Positions 47,162 through 58,089 of a stretch of 60,260 nt of DNA are shown here, piece by piece. The position numbers and the translations under genes were made by a program. Source of the DNA: Podaxis mareebaensis (lineage: Eukaryota > Basidiomycota > Agaricomycetes > Agaricales > Agaricaceae); the NCBI GenBank assembly GCA_018524725.1, contig JAEUWP010000386.1, positions 1 to 60,260 of the forward strand. Direction: 5' to 3'. The first letter of the stretch is position 1. Every line of letters starts with the position of its first letter. The notes beneath the pieces were generated by a model that worked only from the letters and a program-made list of their open reading frames with translations, had not been told where the DNA came from and did no database searches.

Positions 47162-49779
47162 ATGCAAGTCAACTCATCCAGCACGACAGAGGATGTCAGG
47201 GCTGTACTTGAGGATCAGGAAATCGGTCCTGTTCGCGGAGGCAGAGAGGATAGTGGCCAAACCCCTGAATGCCACGCGACTGCTTCTTCAACTCAAGACG
47301 TAGTAGGCATCAGTGGGAAACGTAGGAGGGCAGCCTCAATATCAGATAGCAAACCACGCAAATGGCCTCATATAAATTCCGATACTTCCGAACGCGAGGT
47401 CGAGGCGATACTCCTGCAACAGACCGGTTCTGTGGACCTCATGGAGGATGAATGGCTTTCCACAAGTGAAGATACGTCATCTGGCGGGGCTACCACTCCA
47501 GAGCGTTCCCAGTTTTCAATGGTTCCTCAGCATCCCTCCAACCCCATGACACTTAAGGAAGAAGAATGGCTTTCCACGGATGATGATGCGTCATCTAAGG
47601 AGACTATCACTCTGGAGTGTTCCACATCTTCAGCGGTTCCCCGGTATCCCCCCTCCAACCCTGTGGCATCCCTTGAAGGTGATTGTAGGGTTCATGGTAC
47701 TTGAATTATTGTTGATGTAGCTCTCAGCAGTGCCAGACAAGCGCCCGGATTCGGATACCCACGTAAATGAGGATTCGCAAGCACTGGGTTAGTAATCCAT
47801 ATCATTGACTATCCGAGCCTTCCAAAACCTTTTTGCTGTAGTTCCCTACTCAGGAAGGGCTGAAGGAAGTGTTCAAGCTCTTCGTGACTGGTCCAATGAA
47901 TCTGGTATGTCTCCTGACAAGTTTGAAATGTACCCAGCTAAATACTATCTGGACAGGGACTGGTGAGACCCTCAATAGTGGTGGCTGTTATGAGAAGTGC
48001 GACACCTTTCAAGGCCAAAATTCCAGACGTAGCAAGGAAGAGACTGATTGTGAACCCCCTTGCAATGATGCTGGGAATGTCGCTACCCACTGCACCAACA
48101 AAGAACATGCCATTGCTGACATCACGGGCGGCATCAACATGAATGTAAATCTTTGTGATCTTGATACGGATGGTGTGTCAAACCATTGTGATAGGCGTGT
48201 TCAAGTCTGACTCCAGATAGTGCCAATGAGGGGGATTAATGTGAATAATGGGTGGTTGCATGATCTTGTGGCCGACAAGATCAGTTCACATGGGAGCAGG
48301 CTGGACAATACTGAAGGTTCTTTCTTTCTCTCTCCCTTTCTTTTTGTGCCGCTGACAGCTGAGACCTAGAGGAGACACAAGAGGACCAAGAGGACATGGT
48401 AGAATCAGACCACGATGTTGCAGTGACCAAAGTTAGTTGTGGAATACAGACAGAGGTAGCCTCAACTGCTGTACGTACCATCATTGTTTGCACAAAGCAT
48501 CTTCTGATCCCGTAAACAAGCATTGCCCTTGCTGCGTGAATCGTCAGAAAAGGAGGGTGGAAATGCACAGGCTGGGTGCTTATGACGCCAACAATGAGAG
48601 TGAAGTCTGCGACGATGAAGGCGATGATGACAGGGAAGACGACAATGAGGAAGACGATGATGATGGGGAAGACAACGACGACGAGGAAGATGATGAATCA
48701 GATTGTTATACCTATAAGACGCAGAGCCATACCAAAGGCAAGAAGCGCGATTGTGACAAGGATATGGTCTATACCCCTCAGCGTTTTGCCCCAAGTGAAA
48801 CGCAATTCAAGGTACTGGATAGAACTACTCCCTCACAGCGGATGGTTTACAATGGCTTTTAGGCTGATATTCGTGTGCAAATCGGCAGAATATTCAACTA
48901 TCAGAGACCTTATGCGATCAAAACACTGCCAAGGGACCAAGTGGAACGGTTTGAAAGAACGGGAAAAGCTACAGATGGACCCAATCTTGAAACATTTCTC
49001 CTCGATTTCGACAGTGAAACTGTATTCACTCTGTGGAACGAGCAAACGGCACTACTTCTCGCTTATAAATATGTGCAGAGCAAAGACCCGTTTACAGATG
49101 ATGTTGTGAAAGTGCAACAGGCTTTCATGCAGCACTTCCGAACACTTCACCGCAAGTACAAGAAAAACCGTGCTCCCATAACAGAAGAATGGGTCTTACA
49201 AGAGGCGCAAGCCCAGTGACAGGACAACCAATCTGCTCGGCAGCATAAGGTGAGCGCCTCTACTTTGATAGAATAGGTCTGGCACTAACAGACATCTAGC
49301 TCCATGATCGTTGTGAAAATGCAGCGATGCGTTATGCATCCCATGACTCAAAAATGCATGAATTTGCAGATCTTTGGAAACATATGCCAAAGGATGTCTG
49401 CAGTGGCGACGAAGCCGTTACCTACCCTAACGGAATGGTTCAGTTTGAAGTAGTAACCCTGGGATGGCGCAACCGTCAAACAGGGAAATGGTTCCAGACT
49501 TGGGACCACTTAGCCATGTCCTTGCGCTATGGAGCTGATGGGAAGCCGAACGGTCCAGGCAGGTTTCCTCATGTCCGTGTCAACCCAATATCAGGTCGTA
49601 ATGATCCACATGCCAAGGCACCTCCAAGGCTTCCGAGAAACTTTTATGATGATGATTGGTATCAGTCTTTGGATCAGTTTGAGCAAAAGAAGCTCGAGGC
49701 ACAAGAGGTTATGGATCTTGCCTTTCCGAGGAGCATAATTCGGTGTGTCCTTATGCTTTTCGATTACCTCTGGTTATGA
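47162..49779 (+). pseudogene. acidic multi-exon transposon-associated gene with one in-frame TGA
   Basis: Exon blocks: 47162 onward, with two similar stretches of about 35 residues (EDEWLSTSEDTSSGG and EEEWLSTDDDASSKE, each followed by a Pro-rich end); small exons near 47725-47791 and 47837-47900; a Cys-containing exon near 47958-48170; DLEETQEDQEDMVESD near 48365; then about 48525-48810 with a CPCCVNRQKRR cluster and a very acidic run; then, after a GTACTGG...TTTTAG intron (about 48813-48862), GRIFNYQRPYAIKTLPRDQV, FRTLHRKYKKNRAPI and, after another intron, FEVVTLGWRNRQTGKWFQTW. It sits directly before the transposase in the same direction, as a TNPA-like partner might. No family was recognised. 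A TGA at 49217-49219 interrupts the frame just before an intron, in a context compatible with CGA-to-TGA. The acidic run and the basic C-terminal half suggest a nuclear, DNA- or chromatin-associated protein. Confidence 0.5.
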
Positions 49780-49978
49780 AACCTTCCTCAGCATTGCAGA
49801 ATGTTATGAACACATTAAAACACGCCATGATCGGCCATTGCCACCCGATCACCCAACCCTGACTCTGCTGTGAACCATTTTGCTTCATCAACACGTGGAG
49901 GACATGCATAGTCACGAAGAATGTATGATATATACTTCTGTGTATGCCCCAACATCTTTTCCCGTTTCCATTGTTATC

Positions 49979-52900
49979 ATGTCAGAAATATCTACACCCG
50001 TTCTCCCCGACTCCACCAGACACTCCCTGCTACAGTGGATTGAGGAAACAGAACAGCGCCTATTGTGGCACAATGCTGGTTCACTGTTCACAACTTCCTC
50101 CTTCAAATTCTCGGACCCACCTGCAAATCATTCCTTGATGGACTCTTTTATTTCACCTGATGTTCTCCTACTTGATGCTGGATCACCGAATAATACTTTG
50201 GTGCTAAGCCACGAAAACTGGTTGAAGGAGCATGAAGAAGTTGCGTCTTCCTACGTGGCCAAATATGCCAATGAGAGTGAACTCGCACCACGATTGAATT
50301 CGCTTCTGTCCAGCCTACGGACAGATATCAGCCATGTTGACGATATGAAACGCAGGGAATGGCAGTGGCAGAAGGTGCTCGTAGAGGAGAAAAACCAAGT
50401 TGACCCAGGTAAGCTGATGATATTTTATTAGTTGGTTCTACTCTAATGCATGCGTTCTGAAGGAATATACATGACATCCCCGTTCGCTACCATGGAACCA
50501 TCAGCCGTTATCATTTATATTGTTCTCCTCTGCCTCTATCTGATTTCTGGTGTCTCGCAAGAACACTGTTCCTTCTATCTCGCTGCACTCTCTCTTCAAT
50601 ACAACCTCCCCCCTGAAACGCCCGAGGAACGTGCCCCCTTACCAGCCCTCCTCACACTCCCGACAACAATTGAAACACTACTTCTCCATTCGAAAATTAA
50701 GCCCAAATCGAAATCCTACGTGTGTTGTCCACGCTGTTTTTGCCTTTATGATCCGGATGGACCTCGCCCGGACATTTGCAACTTTACCGAATTGCCTGGT
50801 GGAAGCGAATGTGGGATGCAGTTGTGGATGAAGAGTGGTTCACCGTCGCACAAGTATGTCATCCACGACTTCAAAGATTGGCTAGCAAGGTTGTATGCGC
50901 GTCCTGGGATGGAGGACCTTCTCGATTGTGGCTCCATGATGTCATCAAAGCCAGGGACCATGGAAGATATATGGGATGCTCCTGTCCTTAAAGAATTTCG
51001 TGGACCGGATGGCAATGTATTCCTGCACGACAAAGGGACTGAAGGCCGCTTGATTTTCAGTATCAACATGGACAGCTTTAATCCCTATGGGAACAAGCAG
51101 TCAGGAAAGCAGGTCAGCGTTGGCGCAATTTACATGACCTGTCTCAATCTTCCTTGTGACATTCGAAACCGCCCCGAGAATGTGTTTCTTTTTGGTGTCA
51201 TCCCTGGGCCTAAAGAACCTTCGGTCACACAAATCAATCACCTCCTCGCCCCGCTCGTTGACCTCCTTTTGGAGCTTTGGGATATTGGTATTTACCTTCG
51301 ATGAATGCCACGATATTCTTCAGGCCGGAGAGTTACTGGTGCTGTGATACCGCTGGTCTGTGACCTGATTGCTTCCAAGAAGATGGCTGGGTTCGGAAGT
51401 GTGCGGTCCAAGAACTTTTGTTCACACTGTTATCTGAATCTCGACAACATCGCGAACCTTGATTTTCGATCTTGGAAACGCTGTACACAATGTCTACATC
51501 GCGAGATGGTGGAAGCATGGAGAACAGCAAAGACGAAAGACGAACAGGAGGAGATCTTTAACCAGCATGGATTGCGATGGTCAGAACTTCTGCAGTTGCC
51601 ATATTGGGATCCAACCTCCTACGTTGTCATTGACTCAATGCACTGCTTCTACCTGGGCCTGTTTCATCGTCATGCAATCAACATCTGGGGGATGGACGTA
51701 GGCATGGAGGATGGAGAAGGAGCAACATACCAGAGGCTCAGTGAAGCTCCTACCAGCTGGGAGCTTCACAAAGCTTTGATGGCCTTCTCCGATGGTGACT
51801 TCAACAAATTCAACAATCTCCGTTGGCATGTTGTAGCCCACGTATGTGCATTATTCGGTCTTCACTTTGGTGGAACCAAATCAAGCTTGATATCAAATCT
51901 CCGCACAGTGAGTCCTATCAACCTTACCGGTTCTTGGATCACTTACTGAAACCGCGCAGTATAGAGCTTCGCTTCCTTCCGAGCATGAAGCTTTACACTA
52001 CCAATCAAAGAATGAAGAACTGCAAGACAAAGAATCAGAATCAACCCAAGTACACACTCCGCCCTCACATGTTAGTTCGGCAATGATTTTTCTCATGCCT
52101 GTTGCTGAGAGACTGTAGGTGCCAATGACCACCACCCCTGACAATCAGGTGCCGGGGGATCATCCTTCTGCTGCTTCATCGAAGACCAAACAACCTCTGA
52201 CGGATGAAGACATCACATTTTGGTGGTTATGTGCACCAAAATCAAAGTGGTCAAGCCTCACTGTGGACAATTTGAAGAGAGTCCTTCAGCTCAAGAACCC
52301 ATCCGCTATTATTGAGACAGGGACGAAGGCCTCGTTGATCCGAAAGATACAAGATTTGGTGTGTATTCCAAAGCCTGTTCTTACTCAGCTGACTAACTGC
52401 TCACTAGCGGAAAAGAGAAGGCATTATTGATGAATCCGAGACAGTGAAAGATCCCGAAATGAGGAGGCAGTCGAGGAAGCATGGAATGGCCTTACAAAAA
52501 TCAGCCATTCCCCAAGAGGGGAGCTTGGTCTGGACAGCTTTGACAACCGACCTGACCCAGCGCAAGTTTCAGGTAATGTCTGAACTTGCCCCGGTTGAGA
52601 AATCTCAACCATCCAAAGTGTGCTCCACTTCCAACACTGCTACTATTTGCTAACATATGATCTCAGCCAGACCGAAATGTCAATGCACCTCCGAAGGCTC
52701 GCAAGTGGCCAAAGACTTGCATGCTAGGGCGTCAGACGATACCCGAAATCAGAAAAGACATGTCACGTTTATCCCTTCCGTTATGGGTTTCCAAAGGTCC
52801 GGCACACCCTGGTCAGGCCAAAGGAGGGAAACTGCATGCAGATCAGTGGCAGTCGTTCTTCACGATCAATCTCCCTATCACCCTCACCCGCTTATGGGGC

Positions 52901-54386
52901 ACTGAAGCACCAAACAGTCGGAAAGCCAGAATGCTGGAGAATTTTCTATATTTGGTCAGTGCAGTGAAGGTAGCATCAAAGAGCACCATTATGGAGGAAG
53001 ATATCTCGTTATATGAGGCTCATATGCACAAGTATCTCATGTCATTGTGGGAACTATATCCAGGTCTTGAACTTACGCCCTACCAACATATTGCCCTTCA
53101 CTTCAGTGAGTATTTGCACTGATTTGGTCCTACACATGGATGGAGATGTTTTGCATTTGAGAGGTACAATTATCTTCTCCAGCAATCATCTACCAATCAA
53201 CTTTTTGGTATGTCACAATTTATCCTGTTGGATGGAAAGTGCTCATATCCTATTTATCAGGTCAAATGGAAAAAACTATGTTTCAGAAGTTTTGCATGCT
53301 GCAAAATTTGCGCGCACTATTCAGTGTACACCAACTCCCAAAACAATTTCATTCCCTCATTGATGCCTATGGCCGATCTTTCAATCATGACATTTGAGGA
53401 ACCCTCATGAGTGAGGACCTAGTTGACCACGATGCCAATGAAGACCGCCTGTTTCAAGAGACTGTCACACTTCCGAAGGATATCTACTGCCTCTTGGAGA
53501 AGTGGGTGAAGGCAGACAGTGTCTGAACGACGATCCGACTTGATTCAAAAGCCCTTCTCCGACGAGCCATCTTTTGTGATGTTCTGTACAAGATTGTGAG
53601 GTGCTCAGCTCCAGATAGTCAAGTAATGTTCCGCACAGATGGTGATGGAGACCCATGGGGTGTTGGCTCTATTACCCATATTTTCGACCAGAGACACGAA
53701 ACAGCTGAAGCAGGATGGATTTCTGAAACGTTTTTCGTTGTATCTCCTTATCAGCCCGTGTCATTAGATGACGACTGCCATCAGTGGGTGTTTCGACAAA
53801 GCCAGCAGTTTTCATTTGTTCCTGGTCAACTTTTTTGCAATGAAGTGACGCAGCCGAGGGTGTTATGCCTCAACCAGATCCTTGGGCATTTTGGTTTCAC
53901 ACTGACAGATTACGAGGATGGCTCAGAACACCAAATCTTTCAAGCGATTCCACTGCAGAAGGTACAGTTGTCCTATCCGTTCTTTGTTGGAATTGTGTTA
54001 ATGCCTTGTTCTCAGTGATGAATATTCATGTTTCATTAACACATATTTCTGTATAATGTTTTAAGATATGTAGTTGGTTACCACTTGTGTGTTTTATTCA
54101 TATACTACAGGTAGAATTACATGGGAATCATGCTCAGATTCTTCATGATGCGTGTGCCATCACGTGGATGCGATGGCATTTTGAGAGTGTGGGAAACAGA
54201 GAACCAATGGACTTTACACCTTCCCCATGTCACTCATCACCCTCTCTCCAAGTACGATCAGATTGTGCATCCTTTGCCATCTGTGCGTACCGTGGGATGT
54301 GGAAGAGCCATCTTGGTCCTTCCGCCCGCCATGGAATGAGCCACTCAGGACTTTCCATGTTTCCTGCCCAAGCGAGCAGGTCTTGA
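49979..54386 (+). pseudogene. Tnp2-type (CACTA-like) DNA transposase, inactivated
   Basis: Matches the Tnp2 transposase family of CACTA/En-Spm-like elements. The N-terminal part (MSEISTPVLPDSTRHSLLQW) is followed by a hydrophobic stretch and CGVSQ-type context (YLISGVSQEHCSFYLAALSL). Next come the Cys cluster SYVCCPRCFCLYDPDG with SECGMQLW; the catalytic-core block FSINMDSFNPYGNKQSGKQV; GVIPGPKEPSVTQINHLLAP; AVIPLVCDLIASKKMAGFGS; a second Cys cluster (FCSHCYLNLD, CTQCLHREM); and WSELLQLPYWDPTSYVVIDS ending MHCFYLGLFHRH. A SAP-like motif follows near 52260-52360, then HADQWQSFFTINLPITLTRL, LELTPYQHIALHFSEY and GWRCFAFERYNYLLQQ. In-frame TGA codons at 51302, 53120, 53395 and 53524 stop translation; each fits a lost CGA arginine codon. 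The last exon (from 54111) overlaps the right inverted repeat. Confidence 0.85.
52250..52365 (+). other. SAP-like DNA-binding motif inside the transposase
   Basis: The translated stretch SSLTVDNLKRVLQLKNPSAI, then a Gly-Thr-Lys turn and SLIRKIQDL, follows the helix-turn-helix pattern of SAP motifs (Leu-x3-Leu, Gly-x-Lys, Leu-Ile). It would help target AT-rich DNA or element ends. Assignment is by pattern only. Confidence 0.45.
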
Positions 54387-55112
54387 GCTGACTCCTATCA
54401 CCTACAACGAACCTTCAGCCACCGTCATCCTCTTGCATCTCCGCAAGTGACAGCTATGAAGCAGACTCTCTAGCTCACCGAACAGATCACACTCTATTAG
54501 ATACCTTGTGCTCCACACTATGTTATTTCAGCACTTGACCCCCGACACGAAGAGCCATATTGGCCTTCCTTTTCTACATGAAATGAGCCATACTGGCCTT
54601 TCTTTCCTCCATGAGATGAGCCACATTGGCTCTTCCATGCTCTTCTTTGCGTCTTCCTGCCCCAAAGTGCATGCAAAACAGCCTCAAGCCACAGGTTACT
54701 CAGAGTCTATCGGGACCTTCGCACCTATCACTGCTATTGTTCTCACGCTCGCATCTGCTGTTCCTAGTGTCAAGACCTTCGTGAAGCATATTGAAGATCT
54801 TGTGAGTTTGAGGATTTTGTGAGCACACACTACTAATTGTTGCTTTATCTCAATCATTGACAGATTTGATGTATAATGCAGCTGACATAGAAGCCCAATG
54901 GAAGTCATGTGCAGTGCCTTTCATCACTTCTACTACACTCCTATGCTCACTGGCTGGCTAGTTATGACAGTTTTTACTCGAATTCCCTCATCTTCCCGTT
55001 GCAACAGCCCTTGTGCTACTGATTTCGGTGAACTGTGGCTACTCAGTCTTGTACACGCGCACTGATTTTTTTTTTTCCAAACGCTACCCATCCTACTATT
55101 CTCGGCCATGGA
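54211..55112 (-). repeat. right inverted repeat of the candidate giant transposon
   Basis: Near reverse complement of 35350-35935. Agreement is best between 54211 and 54480 (about nine bases in ten by eye) and is clear again at 54520-54680 and 54990-55112. A stretch of about 270 bp (about 54700-54985) has no partner on the left, so one side gained or lost DNA. Motif copies such as GAGCCATATTGGCC and GAGCCATACTGGCC recur every 35-40 bp. The transposase 3' coding end (to 54386) lies inside it. Confidence 0.8.
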
Positions 55113-55790
55113 AACGACCCCCACTGTCTTGGTGTTGAGAGTACGTATCCCAATAGTCCCAAGCCCCCATTCTAACTTCACTCCCGATCGACTGGAAATG
55201 ATACTCATCATGGCTTGCGCTCAGATGGTTCCAACACTAGAACATCGGGCAGATTACCAGGTTGATAACTGTTGACTCGCCTTGCATCATGCATTCGTGC
55301 GTGGGGGCCTGCACGCCCAACCACTTCTAACTAGCAGCATTAAGCTTTCCCTCTTGATAATACTTTTCCTCTGCCCCTATACAAATAATATGAAACATAT
55401 TGATCCTGATGCAGGGGGAATAAAAGATCGGATGACAAGCACTGCTAGCGCAAATGCCCACAACTCTGTATCCAATCTGGATTCCCATTCAACAGCTTGC
55501 GAGCACATCACAGAGACATTCAAAAACATCCACAGTTGGATCTTGTTGTCTCTCATGAAGGCGTCTTCTGATCCCTTGCCCACACGTCTGGTCAGTAAGC
55601 GGAACAGGAAGATTTTAGGAAGACTTTTCGGGTGCAAGAGGTACTTACTCATCTCTCTGGGTTTATTCTCATGGATGCTAATCTTTAACGGGGGCAGGCA
55701 GAGATCCGTGCACTGTTCGTTGCAAACATGTACATCATTCGGAGCAGGTGTCTAGAAGGGTGTGATGCTGATAAAATAACCAATGTTTCA
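55113..55790 (+). other. right flank of the element; open frame of uncertain status
   Basis: A plus-strand frame at 55282-55755 is open for 157 codons and contains HSTACEHITETFKNIHSWIL and RLVSKRNRKILGRLFGCKR before a GTACTT donor. The second stretch may be the front of the ANTH-like relic that follows. No independent function was recognised. Confidence 0.3.
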
Positions 55791-55854
55791 GGTATGACAT
55801 CCATTTGTTCTTTGTTGGGATGGTGCACTGGGATGACTTGCTTGGTTGCAGTCG

Positions 55855-56340
55855 TTCTAGTTTTATCTAGACGATGTGGATGATGAACTGCCTCTGATGG
55901 CACTGGGAATGCTTGTCAAGGACTTGTTGGTCCCCTTCCAGGCCAGAAACGAGGCCGTTGTCAACCTCCTCGGTGCATGCATTTGAGATCCATGCTGCAC
56001 CTGGTTCTGACATTGATTTCTTGGTAGAACAATACTTTGAGATGTCATATATGGACGTTACAGGGGCACTCTTAATCTACCGAGATTTCTGCGAACAGAC
56101 AGAACACGCTACCGTGTGCCTCGGAGTAGCAAAGAAGCTGCAGAATTTGTTGAATGTTTCGATCCCCAACTTGGGTCATGTATGTTTTTATCGCCGAGAC
56201 CTAGCTTTACTTCTTGGTGTTCTGCTCTGCTCTATACAACATTATCCCCTTGTGACCGCCCTGTAGAAATACCTGGATGATCCTAATTTTGGGTAGAACT
56301 GCTTGGAATACAGGGCCAATAAGGCAGCTGCAGGTGTGCA
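55855..56340 (+). pseudogene. fragment of an ANTH-domain (AP180/CALM) clathrin adaptor gene
   Basis: AP180/CALM proteins bind PI(4,5)P2 and clathrin during endocytosis. Matching pieces: FYLDDVDDELPLMALGMLVK and DLLVPFQARNEAVVNLL (55855 on), then VEQYFEMSYMDVTGALLIYR, then TVCLGVAKKLQNLLNVSIPN, then, after a gap, KYLDDPNFG followed by a TAG where Gln is expected and NCLEYRANKAAA where NRxEYKANKEAA is usual. The pieces need frame changes and the end is broken, so this is a relic of part of the gene. The Arg-to-Cys change fits CpG decay. The full gene must be elsewhere. Confidence 0.72.
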
Positions 56341-57935
56341 GACCGTGTTCAGTATGAACGTCCAAGAAATACACCTACCCGGGTTAGTCACTACTTCACA
56401 ACCACTCTCCCACTCACAGCAATAACAATCTGGGTAGGTGCAAGGTACCGTTATCCATACTGAAAAGGACGAAGAGAGGATTGGAGACACAAGGAAAGAA
56501 GATGCCACATAGTACTGCAGGAGGATTATGACACGCATGATGGAGGATTGTATATCGCGAAGCTCCTGTCGAAGATGAGGGATGAAGGAGCAAGGAAGAA
56601 GCAAGGGATTGACCCAGACGCGAAAGTCGCTGTCAGCAGAACCATTCATGCGATAGTGATGGACAATGCGGGAGATGGGGACTTCGTGCTGCAGGTACAA
56701 TGATGGGATGGTGAGTTTCTTCATCCGAAGACTCGACTCCAACTGTTTGTTCCCCACCCTTGTTGTCACTCCCAGGAGATGAGTCTGAATCGCTAACATC
56801 CTCTCCAGCGTTTCTAGAGCTGGTGTTAGTCTTGTCAATCGGGCTAGCACTGTGATGAGGACCAGAAACGGACTGCTACACTGATGCCCCGGAATCAATG
56901 GATTCTCTCCGGCCCAAGAATGAAGCACGCCGTGGACCAATTGGAGGGAGGGTTGAGGATAGGTGGAGAGGAGAAGAAGAGTTTGAGGAGCTGGGAGTCG
57001 GTTTTCATGACATGGATGGGCTGCAGTGGCCCAGTTTGGAAGTATGATCCAAGTTGATAGAAATATGGTGTGGGCTGCCCCATTGTCGGGAAACATCAGG
57101 GGATTTGCTGGCACCGGCACTCGATGGGAACAAATATGACACCAGGGCCAATGTTGGAGTCGAAGCAGCATGACATGAAAGTTGCTAAAGGATGCAACAT
57201 GTGGGGGCGAAGATTGTTGGGGTGTTGAAGGCAGACCCGGGACGTGCTTGGCCAACGAGGTGCCCATCAGCATCCAAATTCGAGCAATGTGAAGTTTTCC
57301 AATGGCGAGGGCAGCCTACAAGATATACGAAGTCAAGCTGTCACGGTGGGGTTTTGAGGGAGGATATTGCACCTTCATGTTAACCATACATAGAGTGGGC
57401 AAATCACTTCTCCCATCGATGGCATACAAAGACGCAAGTTTTCTGAAAGAATCTGCCTCAAGGTGTACTTGGGTTGAAGAAAACATGCCGAGTTTCTGGG
57501 TCTTGGGGCGGAACAGAGGATCGCCAATCTACTTCAAGGATGCTTTGACAATAGTGAGTTCTTGACTGGATCGGGCGGGCGTCTAAACGTGATATGAATG
57601 GCGACGAATCCAGTGAGAAGAAAAACACCTATACATGTCATCGTATGGGATCTCCCAGCGAGGAACATTATCAGTGACAAAGGCCAGTGCGCCGTGAGGG
57701 GTCCAGGTGGTTGACGTGCAAGATGTGGCGTCCAGATGCAAAAGCCGCTGTCAGTGGAACCAGTCATGTGATAGCGATGGACGACGCGGGAGACAGACAT
57801 GGTGTGGATAGAGAGCAGGTGTTTCCTGGCCTTCTGTTCTGGGGGAGGACTATTGTGGGTATGAGAGACTCGAGCACATACCTGGATCGTTGTTGCATTA
57901 CAAGCCCAGGATGCACGAACCACCTGCCGTCGCAC
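56240..57935. repeat. region with two related blocks, coding status unclear
   Basis: About 56600-56680 and 57725-57805 are similar to each other. On the minus strand they read RIVHHYRMNGSADSDFRVW and RVVHRYHMTGSTDSGFCIW. The plus strand is also open (DPDAKVAVSRTIHAIVMDNA and RPDAKAAVSGTSHVIAMDDA). The minus frame 57273-56242 is open for 343 codons but overlaps the ANTH relic and has no recognised domain. It is probably repeat-derived sequence. Confidence 0.4.
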
Positions 57936-58089
57936 TCACATTCCCAATCACACCAGGCAACCTAAAGACTTCCGACCTTCTCCGCCAGCATCGCTGCCTC
58001 GCCCCAATACATACAATTCTCGCGCTATGCTCTGAGTGGTGTCCAAGTGAATAATGGCCATTTTGAAATTCAAGATTGGTGAATGTGAA

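Larger units (their letters stand above)
35350..55112. mobile_element. candidate giant Tnp2/CACTA-like transposon with cargo genes, about 19.8 kb
   Basis: Bounded by the two inverted repeats described at 35350-35935 and 54211-55112. It encloses a transposase, a neighbouring acidic gene and at least six other genes, including SUN-domain, WD40 and tail-anchored coiled-coil proteins. The transposase is dead by nonsense codons, but several cargo genes are open. Exact ends, a CACTA terminal motif and a target-site duplication could not be found by eye, so the borders are approximate. Nested insertion of two smaller elements is an alternative, hinted at by a repeat-like fragment near 44,733. Confidence 0.6.

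Noticed and set aside
51302..51304. Selenocysteine or programmed readthrough at in-frame TGA codons
   Set aside because: Fungi lack selenocysteine insertion, and several TGA codons in one gene all fit CGA-to-TGA decay. Nonsense mutation is simpler.
49979..54386. KDZ (Kyakuja/Dileera/Zisupton) transposase
   Set aside because: The block order (GNKQSGKQ, GVIPGPKEP, WSELLQLPYWDP) and the two Cys clusters fit Tnp2 of CACTA-like elements, not the KDZ families common in the same fungi.
35286..55236. CTAGTG (35291) and CACTAG (55231) as canonical CACTA termini
   Set aside because: The orientation is the reverse of what CACTA ends require (TAGTG at the left, CACTA at the right), and the sequences next to them do not pair well. 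The true ends remain undefined.
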